DNA of 64,000 nt from positions 1 to 64,000 of the forward strand of contig NZ_JNXG01000024.1 in assembly GCF_000717025.1 (NCBI RefSeq), given 5' to 3'. This stretch comes from Streptomyces atroolivaceus. GTDB taxonomy: Bacteria; Actinomycetota; Actinomycetes; Streptomycetales; Streptomycetaceae. Below are positions 1-8,490 of the stretch, in pieces. Made by a program: the position numbers and the translations under genes. Under the pieces are notes generated by a model. The model saw nothing but the letters and a program-made list of their open reading frames with translations, searched no databases and had not been told where the DNA came from. Position 1 is the first letter of the stretch, and each line of letters opens with the position of its first letter.

Positions 1-211
<211 letters not shown>

Positions 212-267
212 TCAGGCATGCCCAGGAAGCCGCGCCCGGGCGGGGCGCGGAGAAGTTCTGAGGGGCC

Positions 268-792
268 CTAGAACGGGCCGATGCGGTAGAGCACCTCCGG
301 CAGGTGCGTCCCGTCGGGGAACAGGGCACCGTCGAAGAGCACCTCGCGCTCCAGCGGCACGTCGTGCCTCTGGGCGAAGGAGGTGAACAGCCGGTCGGAG
401 GCGGCGTTGTCCGGTGTGATGGTCGTCTCGACCGAGGCAAGGCCCTGGTCGGAGGCGACACGGGTGGTCAGCGCGTCCAGCAGCGTGGCCGCCAGTCCCT
501 TGCCACGGTGGGCCTGGTCGACGGCCACCTGCCAGACGACGAGCGTCTCGGGGCGGTCGGGGCGGATGTACCCGGTCACGAAGGCGATCGGGTCGCCGTT
601 CTCGTCGCGGGCGACCACGGAGGTCGCCGCGAAGTCACGGCACCACAGCAGGTAGCTGTACGAGGAGTTGAGGTCCAGGACCTCGGAGTCGCGGGCAATG
701 CGCCAGATCGCGGCTCCGTCCTCCACTCGCGGGGTGTCGATACTGAGGAATTCGCTTCGGGCACGTGCAAAATCTGCTGGTGCGGCGGTCAT
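268..792 (-). CDS. ectA: EctA, L-2,4-diaminobutyrate N-acetyltransferase
   Basis: A 174-residue GNAT-fold acetyltransferase that acetylates diaminobutyrate in ectoine synthesis. The family-typical run begins at DTPRVEDGAAIWRIARDS; NSSYSYLLWCRDFAATSVVA follows, and the acetyl-CoA loop region reads QVAVDQAHRGKGLAATLL. I chose the ATG at 792 because family similarity begins just after it. An in-frame ATG at 870 would add 26 residues of unlike composition. No good Shine-Dalgarno site precedes 792, so the message may have a very short leader. The gene is followed by ectB. The product is a cytosolic enzyme of the osmoprotectant pathway. Confidence 0.92.
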   Translation of the reverse strand: MTAAPADFARARSEFLSIDTPRVEDGAAIWRIARDSEVLDLNSSYSYLLWCRDFAATSVVARDENGDPIAFVTGYIRPDRPETLVVWQVAVDQAHRGKGLAATLLDALTTRVASDQGLASVETTITPDNAASDRLFTSFAQRHDVPLEREVLFDGALFPDGTHLPEVLYRIGPF

Positions 793-1130
793 GCGAATTG
801 AATTTACCCAGCAAAAATCAAAATTGCATCGTCGCAAGGGGTTGGGTGAACGCACCTGCTGTGTTATCACGCGGGCGCGGACCGGCTCCGATCAGGGGAA
901 GATTTCCGCCTACTTGTCCGGAATTTAACGGCCATATCGGACTGAATGTGGGGTCGGTCACACCGTTGTAACGTGAGTGACGCCTGTTCGGATTACGCGG
1001 ATACCCCCGCCGTGAACCGTGGCGTTTAGGTCCGGGGAACGGGGGAAGAAGAATGCGGGGAGCTGCTCCCGATAAAGCAGCTCCCCTTTTACGTCGATTA
1101 AATCGGCCGCAGTGGGGCCGCGCATTGAAT
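793..1130. other. Intergenic region upstream of ectA
   Basis: This 338-bp gap separates ectA (reading left) from the end of the class V aminotransferase gene. The first 50 bp next to ectA are AT-rich for this genome, and GGGTAA sits about 12 bp before the ectA ATG, which is a possible -10 element for a SigB-like stress sigma factor, although I find no convincing -35 match. The right part holds the hairpin at 1057-1090. I see no other gene. Confidence 0.5.
1057..1090. terminator. Intrinsic terminator hairpin
   Basis: A perfect 10-bp stem GGGGAGCTGC / GCAGCTCCCC with a 10-nt loop is followed by TTTT on the plus strand and by a pyrimidine-rich stretch on the minus strand. It lies just downstream of the aminotransferase gene (minus strand, ending at 1131), so it most likely ends that transcript. 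Confidence 0.8.
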
Positions 1131-2237
1131 TCAGCTGATCGGCCAGGTTTCCACGACGGCCTTCCGGGCAGCCTCGGTATCGGTGTCCCGGCCCGCGTCC
1201 GCCAGCGCGGCGCCCAGGGCGGCCAGCGAGGACAGCACCGCGTCCCGCGTCGCGTCCATGCCGTAGTGATTGACCCGGATCATCTCCTTGGACAGGGCCC
1301 CGCCGCCCGCGATCAACGGCAGCGACGGGTCGGCGGCCAGGGCGTGTGCGACCAGCTCCGCGGCGTCGACACCCGCCGGAGTGCGCAGCGTCGTGGCTAC
1401 CGGCGCCGCGTCACGGGCGTCGTGGACGTACGGCTCCAGCCCGCCGCCGAGCGCCGTGGCCCCCGCCCGGGTCGCCGCGGCCGCGGAAGCGTGCCGCGCC
1501 ATGACGGTGTCCAGGCCGTCCGCCTCGATCCGCTCCAGGCACGCGTCGAGCGCCAGCATCTCCAGCTGGGCCGGAGCGTGCGGCAGTGCCTTCCGGCCGC
1601 CGTCGATCCAGCGGGCCTTCCAGTCGAGCAGCGAGAGGTACGACTGCCGTGGGGCCCGCGGGTTGGCGGCCATCCGCTCCCACGCCCGCGCGCTCACGGA
1701 CACCGCGGACACTCCGGCCGGGCCGCCCATCGCCTTCTGCGCGCCGATGACGCACAGGTCCACTCCCCAGGCGTCCACCAGCAGCGGTTCGGCACCCACG
1801 GACGCCACTGCGTCCACCATGAACAGCGCGCCGTGCGCCCGGACCGCCTCACCGATCTCCGCGACCGGATTCGTGTTGCCGGTCGCCGCCTCGGCGTGCA
1901 CCAGCGACACGAAGTCGATCTCCGGGTGCTCGGTCAGCGCCTGCCGGACCTGCTCGGCGGTGACCGCGGAGTGGAACGGGACCGCGAGGTCGACGACCTC
2001 GGCGCCGCAGTCGCGCAGCCAGTTGCCGAAGGTCTGGCCGTACGGCCCGGTGACGATGTTCAGTGCGGTGGAACCGGGCCGGGCGCCGCCCCGGATGCAG
2101 CCTTCGAGGGGCAGCAGCGCCTCGCCCTGCATGACGACGACGTCCTGCTCGGTGGAGAGGAGGCCGGCCACCCGCCGCTCGATCGCTGCGAAACGCGCGG
2201 CGGTGAGCGGGGCGAGGTCGAGGAATGGGTGCGTCAC
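1131..2237 (-). CDS. Class V PLP-dependent aminotransferase (alanine-glyoxylate / PucG-like)
   Basis: This 368-residue protein has the fold and motifs of class V aminotransferases: the PLP-contacting MVDAVASVGAEP (Asp142), the cofactor lysine in IGAQKAMGGPAG (Lys168) and GPYGQTFGNW near residue 65. Relatives transfer amino groups to glyoxylate or pyruvate from alanine, serine or ureidoglycine. The exact substrate cannot be read from sequence. GTG start at 2237. A hairpin terminator follows the stop. The gene is divergent from the amidohydrolase at 2341, with a 103-bp shared upstream region. Length is normal for the family. Confidence 0.8.
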   Translation of the reverse strand: MTHPFLDLAPLTAARFAAIERRVAGLLSTEQDVVVMQGEALLPLEGCIRGGARPGSTALNIVTGPYGQTFGNWLRDCGAEVVDLAVPFHSAVTAEQVRQALTEHPEIDFVSLVHAEAATGNTNPVAEIGEAVRAHGALFMVDAVASVGAEPLLVDAWGVDLCVIGAQKAMGGPAGVSAVSVSARAWERMAANPRAPRQSYLSLLDWKARWIDGGRKALPHAPAQLEMLALDACLERIEADGLDTVMARHASAAAATRAGATALGGGLEPYVHDARDAAPVATTLRTPAGVDAAELVAHALAADPSLPLIAGGGALSKEMIRVNHYGMDATRDAVLSSLAALGAALADAGRDTDTEAARKAVVETWPIS

Positions 2238-2340
2238 GGTGGTGCTCTCTTCGGGTCGGCCGGTGCGCGGTCAGCGCCTGCGTCGAGCGTACCCAGCACC
2301 TCCGGGGCCCCTGGCCGGGCCGCCTCGTACAGTGCTGCCC

Positions 2341-3441
2341 ATGAGTGATCACGAGGTGGCGCCGGTGCTGCGGATCGAGGGGCGGGTGCTCGTCGGGCCC
2401 GACGAGGTGAGGGACGGACTCTGGGCGGTCGGCGGGCGGATCACGTACGAGAGGCCTCCGGGCGCGGACGACGCCGTGACGCTCACCGGATGGGTGCTGC
2501 CCGGCCTCGTCGACGCGCACTGCCACGTGGGCCTGGGCCACCAGGGGCCCGTGGACGCCGAGACCAGTGAGAAGCAGGCCCTCGCCGACCGGGAGGCCGG
2601 CACGCTGCTCATCCGGGACGCCGGATCGCCCTCCGACACCCGGTGGACGGACGAGCGGGAGGATCTGCCGAAGATCATCAGGGCGGGGCGGCACATCGCC
2701 AGGACCCGTCGTTACATCCGCAACTTCGCCCACGAGATCGAGCCCGGAGACCTCGTCGCCTACGTCGCGCGGGAGGCGCGGCGCGGCGACGGCTGGGTGA
2801 AGCTGGTGGGCGACTGGATCGACAGGGACGCGGGGGACCTGACGGCCTGCTGGCCGCGAGGCGAGGTCGAGGCGGCGATCGCCGAGGCGCACCGGCTCGG
2901 CGCCCGCGTCACCGCCCACTGCTTCGCCGAGGACGCGCTGCGGGACCTGGTGGAGGCGGGGATCGACTGCATCGAGCACGCGACGGGGCTGACGGAGGAC
3001 ACCGTGCCGCTCTTCGCGGAGCGGGGCGTGGCCATCGTCCCGACCCTGGTCAACATCGCCACCTTCCCCGGCCTCGCGGCAGCCGGCGAGGCCAGGTTCC
3101 CCCGGTGGTCAGCCCATATGCGCCGCCTTCACAAGGGCCGGTACGACACGGTCCGCGCCGCGTACGACGCCGGGATCCCGGTCTTCACCGGCACGGACGC
3201 GGGCGGGTCACTGGCACACGGCCTGATCGCGGAGGAGGTGGCCGAACTGGTGAAGGCGGGCATCCCGGCGCTCGACGCGCTCTCCGCGACGGCCTGGGGC
3301 GCGCGGCGCTGGCTCGGCCGGCCGGTCCTCGAGGAGGGTGCCCCGGCGGACCTGGTGATGTACGACGAGGACCCGAGGGCGGACGTACGGGTGCTGGCGT
3401 CTCCGCGGAGGGTGGTGCTCAACGGGCGGGTGATGGGCTGA
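2341..3441 (+). CDS. Amidohydrolase family metal-dependent hydrolase
   Basis: A 366-residue amidohydrolase-superfamily enzyme. The metal-binding HxH is in LPGLVDAHCHVGLGH (His60, His62), a second histidine lies in RVTAHCFAEDA, another in CIEHATG, and the catalytic aspartate in FTGTDAGGSLAHG. The C-terminal small beta domain (GAPADLVMYDEDP) completes the imidazolonepropionase/prolidase-like layout. The substrate is unknown. ATG at 2341 is the first good start. The protein has no signal peptide and is cytosolic. Confidence 0.8.
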   Translation: MSDHEVAPVLRIEGRVLVGPDEVRDGLWAVGGRITYERPPGADDAVTLTGWVLPGLVDAHCHVGLGHQGPVDAETSEKQALADREAGTLLIRDAGSPSDTRWTDEREDLPKIIRAGRHIARTRRYIRNFAHEIEPGDLVAYVAREARRGDGWVKLVGDWIDRDAGDLTACWPRGEVEAAIAEAHRLGARVTAHCFAEDALRDLVEAGIDCIEHATGLTEDTVPLFAERGVAIVPTLVNIATFPGLAAAGEARFPRWSAHMRRLHKGRYDTVRAAYDAGIPVFTGTDAGGSLAHGLIAEEVAELVKAGIPALDALSATAWGARRWLGRPVLEEGAPADLVMYDEDPRADVRVLASPRRVVLNGRVMG

Positions 3442-3763
3442 TCGCCGGTTGACCTCGGGACAGGTGGTGGGTTGACCGGCGGTGACTCCGGGCCCGGCCT
3501 CTCGTTGAAGCACCCAGGCGTGATGTCGGCAGGGTCGGGTGAGAGCGGCCCGCAGGTGTGAAACGGGTGATTCCGATGAACTCCTGTGCCGATGGATTCG
3601 AATGTGCACACGAAAACCTCTCTTTGGGGTGAACTGGCGGAAGGTATCCGTCAGTTCACTCTCCGTGCGTAAAGATTCACGGAGTCGAGGCCACCGGTCG
3701 CCCGCGATGTCCCCCATTGGACGGCGCCGGTGGCTCCATGTCTCTTGTGGGGGTTCCACCACT
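3442..3763. other. Intergenic region and probable 5' leader of the LAETG protein gene
   Basis: This 322-bp stretch carries no convincing gene. An in-frame extension of the next gene to 3539 exists, but its residues look non-coding. The right half holds two adjacent inverted repeats (3629-3684), described separately. GGGGG upstream of the GTG at 3764 serves as the ribosome-binding site. Confidence 0.5.
3629..3684 (+). promoter_or_regulatory. Two consecutive hairpins in the leader of the LAETG protein gene
   Basis: The first stem pairs 3629-3641 with 3647-3659 (12 of 13 positions match, 5-nt loop). The second pairs 3661-3667 with 3678-3684 (7 bp, AT-containing 10-nt loop). They sit 80-135 bp before the start codon. 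They do not match a riboswitch class I know. They could be a structured leader, a regulator-binding site or an attenuator without a U tract. Confidence 0.4.
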
Positions 3764-4696
3764 GTGAACAGCAACACCTTCCGTGCGGCCGCCCTGGCGG
3801 CCGCCGCCGTTCCCGTCGCCCTGCTCGTCGCCGTCCCCGCGCAGGCAGCCACCGCGACGACCCCGGCCACTCCGGCCGGCGGCCACGGAAAGGCGAGCGC
3901 GGTCGTGCTCCGTGCCGGGCTCGACGTCTCGCTCCTGAACAAGTCGGTCCAGGTGCCGCTCGACGCCACGCTCAACGAGGTGCACGCGCCGGCGAGCGCG
4001 GAGAGGACCGCGCTCAGCGTGGAGCTCGACGGCGTGGAGAAGGGCCGTCCCGTGCACGTGCTGAAGGCCGGCCTGGCCAAGGCGAACGCCACGGCGGAGC
4101 AGCACAGGGCTGAGGGCCGCGCCGACCTCGCCGAGGCCAGGGTGCACGTGCCCGGGCTGCCGTTCCTCTCGCTCGTCGAGGCCCAGGAGGTCACCTCCAG
4201 GGCCGTGTGCGAGGTGGGCCGCAAGCCGGTCGCGGAGTCGAACGTGCTGGGGCACGTGAAGGTGCTCGGCAAGAAGATCCGGCTCACGTCGGGCGGCACG
4301 ACGAAGGTCGAGGTGCCGGGCGTCGGTGACGTGACCCTCGACCTGTCGGAGACCGCGACGACCACGCGCACGGCGGCCGCGACGGCGCTGCGGCTGCGGG
4401 TGTCCGTGAACCCGCTGAAGCTGAACGTCGCCGAGGTGGAGGGCGAGGTCACGCTGGCCGAAGCGAGGTGCGAGACGCCGGAGGGCGGCGGCTCGGACAT
4501 CGGTGGCAAGGAAGAGCCCGTCGACGTGCAGCCCCAGACCGGAGCCGACCCGGTCCAGGCCTCCGGGGCCGGCACCGGCGACCTCGCGGAGACCGGATCC
4601 AGCTCCTCGACCCCGTACATCGCGGGTGCCGCGGCCGCCCTGCTGGCGGTCGGCGCCGGTGCCACCGTCGTCGCCCGCAGGCGCGTCCGGGGCTGA
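3764..4696 (+). CDS. SCO1860-family LAETG-anchored surface protein
   Basis: A 310-residue secreted, wall-anchored protein. The N terminus is a signal peptide (hydrophobic AAALAAAAVPVALLVAVPA followed by AQA). The C terminus has the class E sortase motif LAETG at about residue 274, then a hydrophobic segment (IAGAAAALLAVGAGATVV) and the basic tail ARRRVRG. Streptomyces SrtE enzymes recognise LAxTG, so the protein should be covalently attached to peptidoglycan. The middle is a repeat-poor, beta-rich region with two cysteines (in RAVCEVG and EARCETPE) that could form a disulfide. The GTG at 3764 was chosen because it follows GGGGG and directly starts the signal peptide. Function is unknown. Confidence 0.82.
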   Translation: MNSNTFRAAALAAAAVPVALLVAVPAQAATATTPATPAGGHGKASAVVLRAGLDVSLLNKSVQVPLDATLNEVHAPASAERTALSVELDGVEKGRPVHVLKAGLAKANATAEQHRAEGRADLAEARVHVPGLPFLSLVEAQEVTSRAVCEVGRKPVAESNVLGHVKVLGKKIRLTSGGTTKVEVPGVGDVTLDLSETATTTRTAAATALRLRVSVNPLKLNVAEVEGEVTLAEARCETPEGGGSDIGGKEEPVDVQPQTGADPVQASGAGTGDLAETGSSSSTPYIAGAAAALLAVGAGATVVARRRVRG

Positions 4697-4708
4697 TCAC
4701 CTTCGCGC

Positions 4709-4776
4709 GGAGCGGTGTCCACAGGACGGAACACCGCTCCCCGCACCCGGAGAGCCGTCAGCCGACGGTTCTCCGG
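4709..4776. terminator. Paired hairpins between convergent genes
   Basis: The first hairpin has stem GGAGCGGTGT / ACACCGCTCC (4709-4718 with 4731-4740). The second pairs 4747-4759 with 4764-4776 (12 of 13 match) and overlaps the last codons of the cobC fusion. They lie between two convergent genes and probably end transcription in both directions; neither has a long U tract, as usual in actinobacteria. Confidence 0.65.
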
Positions 4777-6269
4777 GGCAGCCCCTGAAGGGCCAGGTCG
4801 AGCGCCTGCAGAAACCTGTTGGTCGTCACGCGGTCGCGTACGGCGAGCCGCAGCCACTCGCGCCCCAGCCCGGGGAACGTGTCCCCGCGCCGGGCCGCGA
4901 AACCGCGCGAGCGCAGCAGCTCCCGGACCTCGTCGGCCCGGTCCAGCCGCAGCAGCACGAACGATCCGGCAGCGGGTTCCACCACCTGCACCTCGCTGAA
5001 CTCCGCCAGCCCGGCCAGCAGATGCGCCCGGTCCACCGCGATCCGGTCCGCCGCGTCCGCCGCCTCCACGAGCGCACGCGGCTCCATGCACGCCTCCGCC
5101 GCCGCCAGCGCGGGGGAGGACACCGGCCACAGCGGCTGCGCCTCCTGCAGCAGGGTGACCGTCGCCGGATCGGCCAGTACGTAACCGATCCGCAGACCGG
5201 CGAGGCCCCACGTCTTGGTCAGGCTGCGGAGCACGACGAGCCCGGGAACGTCCTGACGTGCGCACAGCGCCTCGCGTTCGCCCGGCACGGCGTCCATGAA
5301 CGCCTCGTCGACCACCAGGGTCCGCCCGGGCCGGGCCAGTTGCTCCAGCACACCCGCGGGATGAAGAACGGACGTCGGGTTGGTCGGATTGCCGACCACC
5401 ACCAGATCCGCGTCCTCCGGCACCGCCGACGGATCCAGCCGGAAGCCGTCCTCCGGGCGCAGCAGCAACCGCCCGACCTCGTGCCCAGCCGCACGCAGAG
5501 CCGCCTCCGGCTCCGTGAACTGCGGATGCACCACGACCGGCCGCCGGGTGGGCAGCGCCCGCGCGATCAGTACGAACGCCTCGGCCGCGCCCGCCGTGAG
5601 CAGGACCCTCTCCTCGGGCAGCCCGTGGCGCCCGGCGACCGCCGTCCTCGCCGGCCGTCCGTCCGGATAGGCGGCCAGCGATCCCAGCGACGCGGCTATC
5701 CGCTGCCGCAGCCACTCCGGGGGTGTGCCGGTCCGTACGTTGACGGCGAGGTCGGTCAGGTCCAGGCCGCGTACTTCCGCGTCGCCGTGGTGCCGCAGGT
5801 CGGGCCCGGCGCTCTCGGTGTGCTTCGTGGGGGGGAGCATGGCAGCCATGGTGAACGGCGCGGCGCGATTCGTCGATGGCGAGGTGTCGTCCGGCTTTCT
5901 CCGGCGGGCCACCGCGCAGGTCGCCGACGCCGATTTCCGCTTGGGGACCAGCAGTTCACCGCCGTCCACGAGCGCGGCGGCCTCCGCGACCGATCCGGTG
6001 GCCACAGCCGCACGGGGTGCCGCTGCGGGGTTGGGCACGGGGACCTCCGCCAGCGCTCCGGCGGTGTACGACCGGACGGGCACCCCGAGGAGAGCCGCGG
6101 CGCCGACGATCCCGGGCTCGTCCGCCCTCGTGTCGAGGGTCGCCAGCTCCACCACGTCACCGGCCGTCGGTCCGGCCTCCTGAAGCGCCCTCCGGATCAG
6201 CCCGAGCACCTCCTCGGCCGCGACGCCGCGACGGGCACCGACACCGACGACGAGCGCCGCTCGGGTCAT
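4758..6269 (-). CDS. cobC: CobE/CbiG C-terminal domain fused to CobC-type (Rv2231c-like) PLP decarboxylase
   Basis: A 503-residue open frame holding two cobalamin enzymes. Residues 1 to about 120 match the CbiG C-terminal/CobE domain (VGVGARRGVAAEEV near the start, then ATLDTRADEPGI, SVAEAAAL and LLVPKRKSASATCAVA), a domain used when cobalt-precorrin-5A is opened. After a low-complexity linker of about 30 residues, residues 155 to 503 are an aspartate-aminotransferase-fold protein. Its motifs are VVVGNPTNPTSVLHP, LVVDEAFMD and SLTKTWGLAGLRIGY with PLP lysine about 352. That is the L-threonine-phosphate decarboxylase type that supplies aminopropanol phosphate for CbiB. ATG at 6269 follows AAGGAC. 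No stop or frameshift separates the parts; internal ATGs near 5850-5840 could also start CobC alone. Confidence 0.82.
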   Translation of the reverse strand: MTRAALVVGVGARRGVAAEEVLGLIRRALQEAGPTAGDVVELATLDTRADEPGIVGAAALLGVPVRSYTAGALAEVPVPNPAAAPRAAVATGSVAEAAALVDGGELLVPKRKSASATCAVARRRKPDDTSPSTNRAAPFTMAAMLPPTKHTESAGPDLRHHGDAEVRGLDLTDLAVNVRTGTPPEWLRQRIAASLGSLAAYPDGRPARTAVAGRHGLPEERVLLTAGAAEAFVLIARALPTRRPVVVHPQFTEPEAALRAAGHEVGRLLLRPEDGFRLDPSAVPEDADLVVVGNPTNPTSVLHPAGVLEQLARPGRTLVVDEAFMDAVPGEREALCARQDVPGLVVLRSLTKTWGLAGLRIGYVLADPATVTLLQEAQPLWPVSSPALAAAEACMEPRALVEAADAADRIAVDRAHLLAGLAEFSEVQVVEPAAGSFVLLRLDRADEVRELLRSRGFAARRGDTFPGLGREWLRLAVRDRVTTNRFLQALDLALQGLPRRTVG

Positions 6270-6385
6270 GAGGGGAAGTCCTTTCAGAGACGTGGATGAG
6301 GGGCCGGGACCGAGGAGACGCGTCGACGCACAGGTAAGGGGTGCCTGAGGTGCGGGAGGAGGGGGCGATCCGCTAGCAAGGGCCC

Positions 6386-7108
6386 ATGGCGGTATTCGTC
6401 GCGCTCGGCGCGTTCCTGATGACCCTGGCGGGCGGCTGGGTCGCACAGCGCGTCAGCGACCGCCGGCACCTCGTGCTCGGCTTCGCCGGCGGACTGATGC
6501 TGGGCGTCGTCGGTCTGGATCTGCTGCCCGAGGCGGTGGAGGCCGCGGGCGGCGTGGTCTTCGGCGTCCCCGCCGCCCTGCTGCTGTTCGTGGGCGGCTT
6601 CCTGACGGCCCATCTCGTCGAGCGTTCGCTGGCCGTACGCCAGGCGGCACACGGGGCGGGCGAGGAAAGAGTGCCGCAGGTCGGGATGACCGCGGCGGCC
6701 GCGATGGTCGGCCACAGCCTGATGGACGGCATCGCGCTCGGCGCCGCGTTCCAGATCGGCGGCGGCATGGGAGCCGCCGTCGCGCTCGCCGTCATCACCC
6801 ACGACTTCGCCGACGGGTTCAACACGTACACGATCACCAGCCTCTACGGGAACGCCCGCCGCAAGGCCCTCCTGATGCTGTACGCGGATGCCCTGGCCCC
6901 GATCGTGGGCGCGGCCACCACCCTGCTGTTCACCCTTCCGGAGGAACTGCTCGGCTGCTATCTCGGCTTCTTCGGCGGGGCGCTGCTCTACCTCGCCGCC
7001 GCCGAGATCCTCCCCGAGGCACACCACGAACACCCGGCCCGCTCCACGCTGCTGTGCACGGTCGTGGGAGTGGGCTTCATCTGGCTGGTGGTCGGCGTCG
7101 CGGAGTGA
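6386..7108 (+). CDS. ZIP-family divalent metal permease
   Basis: A 240-residue integral membrane protein with about eight hydrophobic segments. The two metal-coordinating helices carry MVGHSLMDGIALG and VITHDFADGFNTY, the HxxxDG-type motifs of ZIP transporters, plus a histidine-containing end (LPEAHHEHPA). ZIP permeases bring Zn, Fe, Mn or Co into the cell. Its position inside the cobalamin genes, divergent from cobC, makes cobalt a reasonable guess but not proof. The start at 6386 follows a GGAGGAGGGGG stretch that lies somewhat far upstream. Confidence 0.85.
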   Translation: MAVFVALGAFLMTLAGGWVAQRVSDRRHLVLGFAGGLMLGVVGLDLLPEAVEAAGGVVFGVPAALLLFVGGFLTAHLVERSLAVRQAAHGAGEERVPQVGMTAAAAMVGHSLMDGIALGAAFQIGGGMGAAVALAVITHDFADGFNTYTITSLYGNARRKALLMLYADALAPIVGAATTLLFTLPEELLGCYLGFFGGALLYLAAAEILPEAHHEHPARSTLLCTVVGVGFIWLVVGVAE

Positions 7109-7168
7109 CGTCACCCCGGGCACCGCTCCACGGAAGCGGAGCGGCGTCACCCCCGGCACTGCTCCACG
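7109..7168. repeat. Tandem duplication of the cobB 3' end
   Basis: The segment 7145-7168, which contains the last codons and stop of cobB, is repeated at 7109-7132 with 22 of 24 bases identical (period 36). The extra copy would still read a cobB-like VE(R)C(P)G-stop. Bases 7123-7144 also form a 7-bp hairpin between the convergent ZIP and cobB genes. Confidence 0.7.
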
Positions 7169-8490
7169 AAGCGCCGCGCCACCCCGGGCTCCGCCGCCCA
7201 GTGCGTGTGCAGATAGCTCGCGTGCACGCCCTGTTGCACGAAGCCCTCCACCCGCCGCTCCGGCTGGTGCAGGCCCCAGGCGGGCGTGGCACCGGCGCCG
7301 GGCTCCAGGACGGTCCGGTGGAACTCGTGCCCGCGCAGCCGGGTCCCGGCCACCGCCAGCACGCTGTCGGACACCGCGACCGCCTGCCGGTAGCCCAGCG
7401 TCAGCCGCTCGGACATCCGGGCCGAGGCGTCCAGCACCCCGCACATCGGCCGGCCGTCCAGCTCACGGGCCAGATAGAGCAGTCCCGCGCACTCCGCCGC
7501 CACGGGGGCGCCGGAGAGGGCGAGATCCGTGACGGCCCGGCGCAGCGGCTCGTTCGCCGACAGCTCCGGTGCGTACACCTCGGGGAAGCCGCCGCCGATG
7601 ACGAGCCCCGCCGTGCCCGGGGGCAGTTTCTCGTCGCGCAGGGGGTCGAAGACGACCACCTCCGCACCCGCAGCCGTCAGCAGCTCGGCGTGCTCCGCGT
7701 AGGCGAAGGTGAACGCCGCGCCGCCCGCCACGGCCACCACGGGCCGGACCTCCGGCGAGGGCTGCGGCTCCGGCTCCCACGCCTCGTCGGACAGTTCGGG
7801 CGCCGAGCGGGCCAGCGCCATCAGGGCGTCCAGGTCGCAGCCCTCCCGCACGCGATCGCCCATCGCCCGTACGGCGTCGAGGGCGTCCGTCTGCCGCTCG
7901 GCCACGGGGACCAGGCCCAGATGGCGCGAGGGGGTCGCCACCTGCGGCGCCCGCCGCAGCACCCCGAGCACCGGCAGCCCGGACTCGTCGAGCGCCTCAC
8001 GGAGCAGCGCCTCATGACGGTCGGAGGCCACCTTGTTCAGGATCACCCCGCCGATCCGCACCTCCGGGTCCCAGGAGGCGAACCCGTGCACGAGGGCCGC
8101 GACCGAACGCGACTGCGAGGACGCGTCGACGACCAGCACGACGGGCGCCCGCAGCAGCTTGGACACCTGGGCGGTCGAGGCGAGCTCACCCTGCCCCGAG
8201 GCCCCGTCGTACAGCCCCATCACCCCTTCGACCACGGCCAGGTCGCAGCCGCTCGCCCCATGGGTGAACAGCGGGGCGATCAGGTCCGGCCCGCACATGT
8301 ACGCGTCGAGGTTGCGCCCCGGGCGGCCGGTGGCCAGCGCGTGGTAACCCGGATCGATGTAGTCGGGCCCCACCTTGTGCGGGGACACCGCGAGGCCCCG
8401 CCCCGCGAAGGCCGCCATCAGGCCCGTGGCGACCGTGGTCTTGCCGCTGCCCGAGGCGGGCGCGGCGATGACCAGACGAGGAACACTCAC
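7147..8490 (-). CDS. cobB: CobB, cobyrinate a,c-diamide synthase
   Basis: A 447-residue glutamine-dependent amidotransferase that amidates the a and c side chains of (hydrogeno)cobyrinic acid. The N-terminal dethiobiotin-synthase-like ATPase has the P-loop APASGSGKTTVATGL and HKVGPDYIDPGYH. The C-terminal class I glutaminase has its nucleophilic cysteine in AAECAGLLYLA and a histidine in GHEFHRT. The GTG at 8490 overlaps the cobO stop by GTGA, so the genes are translationally coupled; another GTG lies one codon upstream. It is the last gene of the riboswitch-controlled operon. Confidence 0.93.
   Translation of the reverse strand: MSVPRLVIAAPASGSGKTTVATGLMAAFAGRGLAVSPHKVGPDYIDPGYHALATGRPGRNLDAYMCGPDLIAPLFTHGASGCDLAVVEGVMGLYDGASGQGELASTAQVSKLLRAPVVLVVDASSQSRSVAALVHGFASWDPEVRIGGVILNKVASDRHEALLREALDESGLPVLGVLRRAPQVATPSRHLGLVPVAERQTDALDAVRAMGDRVREGCDLDALMALARSAPELSDEAWEPEPQPSPEVRPVVAVAGGAAFTFAYAEHAELLTAAGAEVVVFDPLRDEKLPPGTAGLVIGGGFPEVYAPELSANEPLRRAVTDLALSGAPVAAECAGLLYLARELDGRPMCGVLDASARMSERLTLGYRQAVAVSDSVLAVAGTRLRGHEFHRTVLEPGAGATPAWGLHQPERRVEGFVQQGVHASYLHTHWAAEPGVARRFVEQCRG

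Noticed and set aside
3539..3763. Longer N terminus for the LAETG protein starting at 3539
   Set aside because: The added residues lack protein-like composition and would place the signal peptide 75 residues inside the protein; the GTG at 3764 has a good ribosome-binding site.
3208..5715. An 835-codon minus-strand frame covering the LAETG gene and part of cobC
   Set aside because: Compositional artefact of high GC; it overlaps proteins with clear domains on both strands.
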